Assembly: GCF_007830295.1 (NCBI RefSeq)
Contig: NZ_VLKC01000002.1
Location: 1,934,558 to 1,998,557, forward strand
Source: Sporomusa sp. KB1
GTDB taxonomy: Bacteria; Bacillota; Negativicutes; Sporomusales; Sporomusaceae
Reading direction: 5' to 3'
DNA: 64,000 nt
The stretch's first letter is position 1. The number at the start of each line of letters is the position of its first letter. Position numbers and translations under genes: made by a program. This document shows positions 1 through 7,922 of this stretch, piece by piece. A model generated the notes under the pieces. The model saw only the letters and a program-made list of their open reading frames with translations, did no database searches and was not told the origin of the DNA.

Positions 1-58
1 ACAAACGCCGAAGGTACTTGGTTGGAAACGGCCTGGGAGATCAGGAAGTTGCTGGTTG
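1..58 (+). rRNA. rrf: 5S ribosomal RNA, 3' part only
   Basis: The first ~58 bases read like the 3' half of a bacterial 5S rRNA: an ACGCCGA...GGTACTTGG block, then a paired GGCCTGGGAGA...AGG arm, directly followed by a strong intrinsic terminator. The 5' half lies outside the window, so the terminal helix cannot be checked. It places the window just downstream of an rRNA operon. The exact 3' end is estimated. Confidence 0.75.
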
Positions 59-60
59 AT

Positions 61-96
61 AAAACACCTACTAATTGTTGTAGGTGTTTTTTGTTT
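61..96 (+). terminator. Intrinsic terminator of the rRNA operon
   Basis: An 11-bp perfect stem (61-71 with 80-90) has an 8-nt loop and is followed by a T-rich run. It sits immediately after the 5S rRNA end. Confidence 0.85.
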
Positions 97-239
97 TGCT
101 GAAAAGCTTGGACTGTTCAGAGTGGATGCCAGGTGGAGTGAGGTCGCCATAGTCGTAATAGAAGTACGTCGAAGGGGATGGCCTTAGTAACAAACAAGCA
201 GAGGGAGTGCTGTAAGCATAATAACTTACATTTTTTTGC

Positions 240-268
240 TTGACAGCATTTAGGCCCTGTGCTACTAT
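240..268 (+). promoter_or_regulatory. Sigma-A-type promoter of the metNI-metQ operon
   Basis: A perfect TTGACA (240-245) and TACTAT (263-268) are separated by 17 bp. The predicted start near 275 lies just upstream of the SAM riboswitch. Bases 97-239 contain no gene I can support. Confidence 0.7.
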
Positions 269-299
269 GCTAATATAGTCCATGAATTGAATATAGTAT

Positions 300-420
300 T
301 TTTCATCAAGAGTTGGCTGAGGGACTGGCCCTATGAAGCCGCGGCAACCATCGGATATGCATTGCATATGCGAAACGGTGCCAATTCCTGCAGAAGCCCG
401 CAAGGGACTGGCAGATGAAG
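300..420 (+). promoter_or_regulatory. SAM-I (S-box) riboswitch aptamer
   Basis: The conserved S-box blocks are present in order: ATCAAGAG, GGCTGAGGGACTGGCCC, ATGAAGCC, GGCAACC, GGTGCCAATTCC and a closing AGATGA. The family binds S-adenosylmethionine and favours the downstream terminator when SAM is plentiful. Its position ahead of a methionine ABC transporter fits. Confidence 0.95.
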
Positions 421-443
421 AATAGCATAGTTAGTTAATTATG

Positions 444-471
444 CCTCTTCTTCTGTGAAGAGGTTTTTTTA
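444..471 (+). terminator. Riboswitch-controlled terminator
   Basis: A perfect 7-bp stem (CCTCTTC 444-450 with GAAGAGG 457-463) is followed by seven Ts. It forms the expression platform of the S-box and ends before the metN ribosome binding site at 487-492. Confidence 0.9.
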
Positions 472-504
472 TTGTCTGAAAGTAAAGGAGGAACCCATAC
501 AAAA

Positions 505-1560
505 ATGATTATGTTAACTGAATTACAGAAGATATATCATGGGGGAACAGGTATTGTAAAGGCACTTGACAATGTATCTCTTGAAATTGAACAGGGTGAA
601 ATTTTTGGTATTATTGGTAAGAGCGGTGCAGGGAAAAGCACGCTAATTCGCTGTATTAATCTGTTGGAACGTCCTACTGCTGGCCGGGTATTGGTTGATG
701 GTCAAGATATGACTAGTTTATCTGAAGTCGAGTTACGAGACGCTCGTAAAAGCATGGGCATGATTTTTCAGCACTTTAATTTGCTTTCGTCTCGCACTGT
801 ACTGGGAAATGTTGCTTTTCCGCTTGAGATAGCTGGTATCAGCCGTACTGAACGAGAGAAAAAAGCATTACCCTTATTAGAATTGGTTGGGCTGACAGAT
901 AAGAAAGATGTTTATCCGGCCCAACTTAGTGGTGGACAGAAACAGCGAGTGGGTATTGCCAGGGCTTTAGCCAGTCAGCCTAAAGTTCTCTTATGTGATG
1001 AGGCAACTTCGGCGCTTGATCCGCAGACCACAGAATCCATTTTGGCGCTTTTGAAAGATATAAATATAAAGTTGGGCCTGACTATTGTTTTAATAACTCA
1101 TGAGATGCATGTTATTAAGGCGATTTGTGACAGAGTTGCTGTTATTGAAGGTGGACAGTTGGTTGAAACCGGTAAAGTATTTGATGTATTTACTAATCCG
1201 CAATCAGCAACTGCGCAGGATTTCATTAAAGCAGTAGTAAATAACAAAGTTCCAGATACATTAGCAGCCTTATTGTCAGATGCCCCAGTAGCTGGTGGAA
1301 ATCTTGTTATGAGGTTATCTTTCTTCGGTGACGCAACCAATGAACCAGTTATAGCTGGACTTATTCGTCGGTTTGCTGTAGATGTAAATATTATATCAGG
1401 AAATATTGATCATCTGCAGGACACTCCTTATGGTACGCTCTTGATTGAGCTGTCTGGTAAGGACGAAGATATCCAGAATGCACTAATTTACTTGCAGAAT
1501 CTAGATTTAAGAACAGAGGTGATTGGTTATGTCGCAAGACATGCTCATGCTGCTGGTTGA
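505..1560 (+). CDS. metN: Methionine ABC transporter ATP-binding protein MetN
   Basis: ATPase of the MetNIQ importer, which takes up methionine (D and L forms in studied relatives) across the inner membrane. The 351-residue protein has Walker A GKSGAGKST at about 38-46, signature LSGGQKQR, a Walker B LLCDEATSALD stretch, and a C-terminal NIL domain over the last ~80 residues, where methionine binds and inhibits the transporter in the family. I chose the ATG at 505 because AGGAGG lies at 487-492. An upstream in-frame TTG at 472 touches the end of the riboswitch terminator and has no ribosome binding site. The gene overlaps metI. Confidence 0.95.
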   Translation: MIMLTELQKIYHGGTGIVKALDNVSLEIEQGEIFGIIGKSGAGKSTLIRCINLLERPTAGRVLVDGQDMTSLSEVELRDARKSMGMIFQHFNLLSSRTVLGNVAFPLEIAGISRTEREKKALPLLELVGLTDKKDVYPAQLSGGQKQRVGIARALASQPKVLLCDEATSALDPQTTESILALLKDINIKLGLTIVLITHEMHVIKAICDRVAVIEGGQLVETGKVFDVFTNPQSATAQDFIKAVVNNKVPDTLAALLSDAPVAGGNLVMRLSFFGDATNEPVIAGLIRRFAVDVNIISGNIDHLQDTPYGTLLIELSGKDEDIQNALIYLQNLDLRTEVIGYVARHAHAAG

Positions 1561-2182
1561 GGGACTAGGAGAAACTTTTTATATGGTAGCTGTTTCATCG
1601 CTGGTTTCAGCACTTTTGGGGATTCCCTTAGGGGTTATCCTAGTGATAACCGGCAAAGGTCATATCAAGGAAAATCTTTTATTTAATCAAACGTTGGGAG
1701 CCATTGTGAATGCTGCTAGGTCAACCCCCTTTATCATTTTGATGGTAGCTATAATTCCCTTTACCCGGATTATTGTGGGTACATCTATCGGCACAAATGC
1801 CGCCATTGTACCGCTTACTATTGCTGCTATTCCATTCCTCGCCCGGGTTGTTGAGTCGGCAATTAAGGAAGTGGATGCTGGTTTAATTGAGGCTGCACAG
1901 TCAATGGGAGCATCACCTAGCCAGATTATTTTAAAGGTACTTATTCCAGAATCTATGCCTTCCATTGTGCTTGGAATCACGCTGACAGTAATTAGTCTTA
2001 TCGGTTACTCTGCCATGGCAGGTGCCATCGGTGGCGGTGGATTGGGCGACTTGGCCATCCGTTATGGCTATCAACGCTTCCGCGCTGATGTTATGTTGGC
2101 TACTGTAGTCATTCTCATTGCCATGGTGCAGATCGTGCAGTCAAGTGGCGATTATTTTGCGCACAAGCTTAATAAAAGATAA
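1529..2182 (+). CDS. metI: Methionine ABC transporter permease MetI
   Basis: Inner-membrane channel subunit of MetNIQ, 217 residues with about five hydrophobic segments. It carries the ABC permease EAA loop (EAAQSMGASPSQI), which docks on the ATPase. The ATG at 1529 follows AGAGGTGA at 1516-1522. The gene overlaps the end of metN by 32 bp, implying translational coupling. A TTG at 1523 is in frame but lies too close to the ribosome binding site. In many genomes metQ follows directly; here a 230-bp spacer and an aminotransferase gene intervene. Confidence 0.95.
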   Translation: MSQDMLMLLVEGLGETFYMVAVSSLVSALLGIPLGVILVITGKGHIKENLLFNQTLGAIVNAARSTPFIILMVAIIPFTRIIVGTSIGTNAAIVPLTIAAIPFLARVVESAIKEVDAGLIEAAQSMGASPSQIILKVLIPESMPSIVLGITLTVISLIGYSAMAGAIGGGGLGDLAIRYGYQRFRADVMLATVVILIAMVQIVQSSGDYFAHKLNKR

Positions 2183-2207
2183 ATTTATTTTGGCAGGAAG
2201 TGAACTC

Positions 2208-2369
2208 GTTTCAGCATAGCTGAAACATTGGAGATTCAGGTGGAGAGTCTATGCTACCTGAATGAACGACGCCTATAGAGGCGGGAGTATTGACTCGTAT
2301 CCAAGATAAACTTGCAGGCACAGGTGGGCGGCGTAATACAACGCTCCACCACTAGCGTTTGACTTGTGC
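2208..2369 (+). ncRNA. Structured RNA-like spacer, class unknown
   Basis: The 232-bp gap between metI and the aminotransferase holds a chain of stems: 2208-2215 with 2219-2226 (8 bp), 2234-2241 with 2256-2263 (8 bp), 2270-2274 with 2279-2283 (5 bp), and 2318-2325 with 2362-2369 (8 bp, one G-T) enclosing 2340-2345 with 2354-2359 (6 bp). There is no T-run terminator, and it ends before AAGGAGG at 2398-2404. It does not match the S-box, T-box, lysine, cobalamin or c-di-GMP consensus as I know them. It may be a leader, processing site or repeat. Confidence 0.45.
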
Positions 2370-2414
2370 TATTGCCAATACGCTAACCGCCTGTAAAAAG
2401 GAGGCAATATACTA

Positions 2415-3614
2415 ATGAAAAACAGTATCCAGGATATTCGTAAGGACGGTTATGCGTCAGCTAAAGCCAGACAATTTACGGAATCGGTTATTCGGGAGAT
2501 GAGCCGGATTGCAGCCGCTCACAACGCGATAAATTTGGCACAGGGATATCCGGATTTTCCAGCGCCGGAAGCTATCAAGCAGGCTGCTGTCAGAGCAGTC
2601 ATGGAGGATCACAATCAATATGCGATAACCTGGGGTACGAAAGGCTTGCGTGATGCCATTGCTACCAAGGTAAAGCGCGACTATGGAGTAGTCATTGATC
2701 CCGAACGTCAGCTCACAGTTTGTTGTGGCGCGACAGAAGGCATGATTGCTACATTGCTGGCGACTATTAATCCGGGCGATGAGGTTATCATATTTGAACC
2801 TTTTTACGAGAATTATGGGGCAGATGTTATTCTCTGTGGTGCAGTTCCTAAGTATGTTAGCTTACAGCCGCCGACGTTCAATTTTAGCCGTGAGGAATTA
2901 AGCGCTGCATTTTCGGATAAAACCAGGGCGATCATTATTAATACACCCAATAATCCAACAGGCAAGGTTTTTAATCGTGAGGAACTGGAACTAATTGCCC
3001 AGTTGTGTATTAAACATGATGTACTGGCAATTAATGATGAAATTTATGAACATATTCTTTATGACAATACTAAACATATTCCCTTATGGACTCTGCCAGG
3101 GATGGCTGAGCGGACAATCGCGGTAAACAGCGTTTCAAAAACCTTTAGTGTTACCGGCTGGCGGATTGGATATGTGCAGGCCGCGGCTGAGATTACTGCT
3201 TCTATTCGCAAGGTACATGATTTTCTTACTGTTGGGGCAGCAGCACCGCTGCAAGTAGCCGCTGCTGAAGCATTTAATTTTGGGTTCGAATACTATGAGG
3301 AATTGGCAGGCTTTTATAGCGAGCGTCGTGACTATCTGCTTACTGCCCTGGAAAAGGCTGGTTTTACTTGCATGAGACCACAAGGCGCGTATTATATTAT
3401 GGCAGATATTACTCCGTTTGGCTGGGTAGATGATGTTGCCTTTGCTAGATATATGGCTAGTGAAATTGGGGTAGCTGTTGTGCCAGGCTCCAGCTTTTTT
3501 CGATCAGAAAGTACAGCTGGCAAACAACTGATACGTTTTTGCTTCTGCAAGAAATTTGAGACATTAAAGGCGGCTGCCGATCGGCTAGAAAAGCTTAAAG
3601 CAAAGACAATATAA
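2415..3614 (+). CDS. PLP-dependent class I/II aminotransferase, methionine-related
   Basis: Fold-type I aminotransferase of 399 residues. It has the NNPTGK motif (179-184) and PLP-lysine motif SKTFSVTGWR with Lys242, and resembles the branch holding YbdL-like methionine aminotransferases and kynurenine/glutamine transaminase-like enzymes. It sits between metI and metQ inside an S-box operon. I therefore infer a role in methionine metabolism, such as interconverting methionine and its 2-oxo acid (the last step of salvage). The substrate cannot be read from sequence. The start is supported by AAGGAGG at 2398-2404. Aspartate or aromatic amino acid transamination is the main alternative. Confidence 0.85.
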   Translation: MKNSIQDIRKDGYASAKARQFTESVIREMSRIAAAHNAINLAQGYPDFPAPEAIKQAAVRAVMEDHNQYAITWGTKGLRDAIATKVKRDYGVVIDPERQLTVCCGATEGMIATLLATINPGDEVIIFEPFYENYGADVILCGAVPKYVSLQPPTFNFSREELSAAFSDKTRAIIINTPNNPTGKVFNREELELIAQLCIKHDVLAINDEIYEHILYDNTKHIPLWTLPGMAERTIAVNSVSKTFSVTGWRIGYVQAAAEITASIRKVHDFLTVGAAAPLQVAAAEAFNFGFEYYEELAGFYSERRDYLLTALEKAGFTCMRPQGAYYIMADITPFGWVDDVAFARYMASEIGVAVVPGSSFFRSESTAGKQLIRFCFCKKFETLKAAADRLEKLKAKTI

Positions 3615-3634
3615 AAGATAGGGAGAGAAAAGAA

Positions 3635-4456
3635 ATGAAAAGATACGCAAAGCTACTGACAGTATTCTTAATTCTAGCAGTTACTGTTGTGGTATTGGCA
3701 GGCTGCGGTAAACAGGCAGCTGCTCCGGCAGCCTCAGATAAGCCTCTTAAGGTCGGTGTTACCGCCGGTCCACATGCTGAGATTATGGATGTGGTAAAAA
3801 AAGTGGCCGAGAAAGATGGTCTTAAAATTGAGATAGTTGAATTTAATGACTATGTCCAACCCAATGTAGCATTAAGTCAGGGCGATATTGATGCTAACAG
3901 TTTTCAGCATCAGCCCTATCTTGACAATATGGTTAAAGACCGCCAATATGACATTGTATTTGTTACCAAGACGGTAATTTTCCCTATGGCGATATACTCG
4001 AAAAAAGTGAAATCACTCAATGAGCTTAATCCTGGGGCTACTATCGCCATTCCTAATGACCCTACTAATGGCGGCCGCGCTTTGTTGCTCCTAGAGAGGC
4101 AAGGTCTGCTCAAGCTTAAGCCTGGTGTAGGACTTAAAGCAACAGCGGCTGATATCACTGAAAATCCTAAGAACTTTAAGGTTAAAGAATTGGATGCTGC
4201 GCAAGTCCCGCGTTCATTGGAAGACGTAGATTTGGCAGCCATTAATACCAACTATGCTATTACTGCTGGTTTGGTGCCGAATAAGGACTCTCTGGCGATT
4301 GAGGATGGCAATTCTCCTTATGCTAATATTATTGCTGCTAAGGCCAAAGATAAAGATAATCCGATGATAGCTAAGTTTATAAAAGCCTATCAGTCGGAAG
4401 AAGTCAAGAACTTTGTCAATGAACATTTTAAGGGCTCAGTAATTGTTGCTTGGTAA
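3635..4456 (+). CDS. metQ: Methionine-binding lipoprotein MetQ
   Basis: Substrate-binding component of MetNIQ (NlpA family, 273 residues). An N-terminal lipoprotein signal peptide ends in lipobox LAGC with Cys24. The mature part has the family features GVTAGPHAEI, the Q-rich FQHQPYLD segment and the NTNYA motif. It would deliver methionine to MetI from the periplasmic side of the inner membrane. It is the last gene of the S-box operon, 20 bp after the aminotransferase, and is closed by the terminator at 4470-4496. Confidence 0.95.
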   Translation: MKRYAKLLTVFLILAVTVVVLAGCGKQAAAPAASDKPLKVGVTAGPHAEIMDVVKKVAEKDGLKIEIVEFNDYVQPNVALSQGDIDANSFQHQPYLDNMVKDRQYDIVFVTKTVIFPMAIYSKKVKSLNELNPGATIAIPNDPTNGGRALLLLERQGLLKLKPGVGLKATAADITENPKNFKVKELDAAQVPRSLEDVDLAAINTNYAITAGLVPNKDSLAIEDGNSPYANIIAAKAKDKDNPMIAKFIKAYQSEEVKNFVNEHFKGSVIVAW

Positions 4457-4469
4457 TAAGAAAATGGAT

Positions 4470-4496
4470 AAAAACCACGGATTAACCGTGGTTTTT
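4470..4496. terminator. Bidirectional terminator between metQ and the convergent regulator gene
   Basis: An 11-bp perfect stem (4470-4480 with 4486-4496) has a 5-nt loop and A/T tracts on both sides. It can serve metQ on the plus strand and the regulator gene ending at 4495 on the minus strand. Confidence 0.85.
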
Positions 4497-5940
4497 ATCT
4501 ATTTTCCTCTACCGACGTGATGAACTTTTCTACTAATTTTGGATCAAACTGAATGCCAGCAAAGCGGCGAAGTTCATCAATAGCTTGTTTCTGGCTTAGT
4601 GCCTTGCGGTAAGGGCGGTCACTGGTCATAGCATCATAGGCATCAGCAATGGATAAGATCCGGCATTCTAAAGGAATGTTTTCACCGCTCAAGCCCATCG
4701 GATAACCGCTGCCATCCCACCACTCATGATGTTTGAGGATATAATCAGCAATTAGGTTTAAGTCAGGTGACGATTGGGCAATACGGAAGCCAATCTCAGA
4801 ATGACGCTGCATTTCATTAAATTCTTCGGGAGTAAGTGTACCTGGCTTAAATAATATCTTATCGGGAATACCAACTTTGCCAATGTCATGAAATTGAGCT
4901 AGTAGTTTGAGGTCTGTCACCCTGTTTTCAGGTAGTTTAAGTGCTATCCCTAGATGGGCGACTAAGAGTTGTAGGCGGTCACCATGACCTTCGGTGATAA
5001 AGTCCCTGGCTTCCAGCAGCTTCATCGCCGTTTGTACAATAGCGCTCCGGTTGCTCTGACTCTGGTTCAATTTTTCCCGGTACATATTATTATCTGCAAC
5101 CTTAAAGACTTCCGGTAAATCAAGGTGGCAGCCTTCTGCTAAAGCGAATCCTAACGACATACTGAGAACGATACCCTCTTTCAGGGGATTGGTTTGATTA
5201 TAGGTATCTATCGCGCGGGTCAGCGTGTGGCACAAATTTTCGAGTGTAGCAAGGGTCGTACATGGTAGCAGCAGGACAAATTCATCGCCTCCGATGCGGG
5301 TAACAGTTGCGTTATTGGGACAAAATTTTTTTATAATGCTAGCCGCTGCTTGCAGCAAGCTGTCACCACTTTGATGCCCCCAGGTATCATTGATCAATTT
5401 AAGTCCATTTAAGTCACCAACGATGATACCAACTGGTGCAAATTGGGGCTGTTGCAGGCGTTCTAGTTCTGATGAAAAATGTGCTCGATTATAAAGACCG
5501 GTTAACGGGTCGTGGATGCTTAAATAGGTAAGGCGCTCTTCCATTATACGCCGTTCTCGGCGTACAATGGTTTCCTGTAGTTCACGGTTGATAGCAGGCA
5601 CCAGACGAGTTAGGTTGCCCTTAAGAATGTAATCATGAGCACCGGCCTTCATGGCGGCTACTGCTACGTCTTCCCCAATGGCACCTGATACGATAATAAA
5701 GGGAATGTCCTGACCGCTTTTTTTTAGGAGTTCTAGTGCCGCTAATCCACTAAAATCTGGTAACGAGTAATCGGCGATAATAATATCCCACTTTTCTTCG
5801 GCCAAGGCGTCTATCATTGAGGAAGGTTGGTCTACCCGCCGGATATAAGGTACATGACCTCCCAGGCGGAGAGCTCGTTTTAACAGCAGTACATCATCTT
5901 CCGAATCCTCGATAACCAGAACATGCAAGAGTTCTGCCAT
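4495..5940 (-). CDS. Response regulator with GGDEF and HD-GYP domains
   Basis: Predicted cytoplasmic c-di-GMP turnover regulator, 481 residues. It has a receiver domain (about 5-125, phosphoacceptor Asp57), a GGDEF domain (about 135-300, intact GGDEF at 217-221), and an HD-GYP domain (about 305-480, HDIGK at 351-355, GYP at 412-414). Both signature motifs are intact, so synthesis and hydrolysis are both possible; which dominates is unknown. The gene begins 4 bp after the upstream receiver gene ends, so the two are probably co-transcribed. No histidine kinase is adjacent. Confidence 0.9.
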   Translation of the reverse strand: MAELLHVLVIEDSEDDVLLLKRALRLGGHVPYIRRVDQPSSMIDALAEEKWDIIIADYSLPDFSGLAALELLKKSGQDIPFIIVSGAIGEDVAVAAMKAGAHDYILKGNLTRLVPAINRELQETIVRRERRIMEERLTYLSIHDPLTGLYNRAHFSSELERLQQPQFAPVGIIVGDLNGLKLINDTWGHQSGDSLLQAAASIIKKFCPNNATVTRIGGDEFVLLLPCTTLATLENLCHTLTRAIDTYNQTNPLKEGIVLSMSLGFALAEGCHLDLPEVFKVADNNMYREKLNQSQSNRSAIVQTAMKLLEARDFITEGHGDRLQLLVAHLGIALKLPENRVTDLKLLAQFHDIGKVGIPDKILFKPGTLTPEEFNEMQRHSEIGFRIAQSSPDLNLIADYILKHHEWWDGSGYPMGLSGENIPLECRILSIADAYDAMTSDRPYRKALSQKQAIDELRRFAGIQFDPKLVEKFITSVEENR

Positions 5941-5943
5941 TAG

Positions 5944-6375
5944 CTACCTCCTAACTGGCGGGATTTCGTTCAGTACCAGCCAATACAGGCCCAACTGTTG
6001 TACTGCAGCAATAAATTGATTAAAGTCCACGGGTTTGCGAATATAGCTGTTAGCGCCTAAATCATAGCTATTTAATAAATCTTGTTCTTCACGTGAGGAA
6101 GTCAAGATGATTATTGGCAGTAATTTGGTACGTTCATCAGAACGCAGGCGTTTAAGTACCTCTAAACCGTCCATTTTGGGTAAGTTTAGGTCAAGCAGGA
6201 TGATTTGCGGAATAAGGTTATTAGCAGAGTCCGGACCTAGCAAATAATTGATTGCTTCAACACCATCATGGGCAATAACAACCTGATTCATAATATTATT
6301 CTTTTTAAAAGCGCGAAGCGTTAAGGCCTCATCGTCAGGATTGTCTTCAACCAAGAAGATTATTTTATCGCTCAT
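5944..6375 (-). CDS. Single-domain response regulator (Rcp1/CheY-like)
   Basis: A 143-residue protein consisting of one receiver domain, with acidic pocket Glu10/Asp11, phosphoacceptor Asp62 in LLDLNLPKMDG, Thr92 in ILTSS and Lys114 in RKP. The long alpha4-beta5 region and the N-terminal FLVEDNPDDE resemble the Rcp1 type that pairs with phytochrome-like or hybrid kinases. I chose the ATG at 6375 because AAAGGAG lies just upstream; an in-frame ATG 39 bp further up lacks a ribosome binding site. It probably feeds the downstream REC-GGDEF-HD-GYP protein. Confidence 0.9.
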   Translation of the reverse strand: MSDKIIFLVEDNPDDEALTLRAFKKNNIMNQVVIAHDGVEAINYLLGPDSANNLIPQIILLDLNLPKMDGLEVLKRLRSDERTKLLPIIILTSSREEQDLLNSYDLGANSYIRKPVDFNQFIAAVQQLGLYWLVLNEIPPVRR

Positions 6376-6650
6376 AACGTGCTCCTTTGGGAGTATATTT
6401 AGATATTGTGGCAATAATTCAACAAATAGTGTGAAAATCCTGCAATTATTGAATTATTTTGCAAATTTACTATGAACTGGTCTGGCTTTCTTAATTTGCA
6501 GGACTTTGTCCTGACTGAGGCGAAATTTCTTTTTAGGTGAATTTCTATATAGTTCGCATTAGCAAAAGGCTGCAGGCGACATACTGTGTTGATCTGCAAC
6601 GAGTTAAGCGTTTTAGTATACATATGATACATAAAAGGAGTAGCAATACC

Positions 6651-7922
6651 ATGCGAATTTTACATACAGCCGACTGGCATTTTGGCAAGTCTATTGAAGG
6701 GCGAGACAGAATGCCGGAACAAGTGGCTTTTGTGGAAGAACTGTGCACTATTTGTACAGAGGAACAAGTTGACTTGGTGTTGGTGGCTGGTGATGTATTT
6801 CAAAGCTCTAATCCCAGTGCTGCAGCGGAGGAGCTTTTTTACTATGCTGTGGACAAGTTAGCCAATAATGGCAAACGTGGTGTAGTTATTGTGGCTGGCA
6901 ACCATGATAATCCTGACAGATTATGTGCTGTGTCGCCGCTGGCTGGCCGATTAGGTATTACGTTAGCTGGTCTCCCTAAAGACGGGCTTGGTCCCACTAG
7001 TCCCGTGGCTGGAAGGGTGCAACGGGTGAATGGCGGACCGGCTTGGTTGGAATTGGCTGTGCCGGGAGTTGATCATACGGCTATTATTGCGGCTCTGGCA
7101 TATCCGTCAGAGGGACGGCTCAAAGAGGTTTTATCGCAGTCGCTGGAGGATAAAGAGTTACGTCAAGGATATAATGACCGGTTGGCGGGCTTGTTTAGCC
7201 AACTAAATACTAAGTATCGGTCAGATACTGTGAATTTGGTTGTAAGTCATCTATATGTGCGCGGTGGGCTTGAGTCTGATTCGGAACAACAGATTCAAAT
7301 CGGGGGGGCTTATGCTGTTGACCCATTGGTATTTCCGGCTGATGCCCAGTATATTGCACTTGGTCATCTCCATCGACCACAATATGTAGGCTCTACAGTA
7401 GCTCCTTGCCGTTATGCCGGTTCGCCACTAGCTTACAGTTTTTCCGAGATTGGATATGCTAAGTCAGTAACTCTTGCTGATATTAAGCCTGGTAAGCTGG
7501 CAGCTATTCGCGAGGTGCATGTGACTTCAGGCAAGCCACTATCTAGATGGCGGGCAACCGGTGGTCTGGCTCAGGTACGGGAATGGGTAGCAGCCGGGCG
7601 GGATAAAGATGCCTGGATTGAAGTTGAATTGGAGATGAACAAGGCCTTGACGTTGGAGGAGATTCACGAGCTTAGGGCCTTGCATTCCGGCTTTGTTACT
7701 ATCAGGCCGGTATTTAATTCCCCTGAAGGAGAATCTGACAAAAAACCAGTCCGGCTTAACAGCCTGCCGCTCAATGAATTGTTTATCCGGTTTTATAAGC
7801 AGCAAAATGGCGGGCTTTTGCCTGATGATAACCTTGTGGAGCTATTTCTGGACATAAGCCAGAGTCTTATACAGGAGGAACAGACGGCTGAGCCGGAGTT
7901 AGCTGAGGAGGGGCAAGCATGA
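6651..7922 (+). CDS. sbcD: Exonuclease SbcD (Mre11-type nuclease)
   Basis: Nuclease subunit of the SbcCD complex, which opens DNA hairpins and processes double-strand breaks. The 423-residue protein shows the metallophosphoesterase motifs in order: Asp8 and His10 in HTADWHFGK, Asp48 in GDVF, GNHDNPDR at 83-90, SHLYVRGG and GHLHRPQ. The ATG at 6651 follows AAAGGAG at 6634-6640; an in-frame ATG 114 bp upstream would add a tail unlike the family. The stop overlaps the sbcC start (ATGA). Confidence 0.95.
   Translation: MRILHTADWHFGKSIEGRDRMPEQVAFVEELCTICTEEQVDLVLVAGDVFQSSNPSAAAEELFYYAVDKLANNGKRGVVIVAGNHDNPDRLCAVSPLAGRLGITLAGLPKDGLGPTSPVAGRVQRVNGGPAWLELAVPGVDHTAIIAALAYPSEGRLKEVLSQSLEDKELRQGYNDRLAGLFSQLNTKYRSDTVNLVVSHLYVRGGLESDSEQQIQIGGAYAVDPLVFPADAQYIALGHLHRPQYVGSTVAPCRYAGSPLAYSFSEIGYAKSVTLADIKPGKLAAIREVHVTSGKPLSRWRATGGLAQVREWVAAGRDKDAWIEVELEMNKALTLEEIHELRALHSGFVTIRPVFNSPEGESDKKPVRLNSLPLNELFIRFYKQQNGGLLPDDNLVELFLDISQSLIQEEQTAEPELAEEGQA

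Noticed and set aside
71..403. Minus-strand open frame of 110 codons
   Set aside because: It lies across the promoter and SAM riboswitch, has no ribosome binding site and no recognisable domain.
6537..6650. N-terminal extension of SbcD by 38 codons
   Set aside because: The family starts at MRILHTADWH, and a clear AAAGGAG supports the ATG at 6651.
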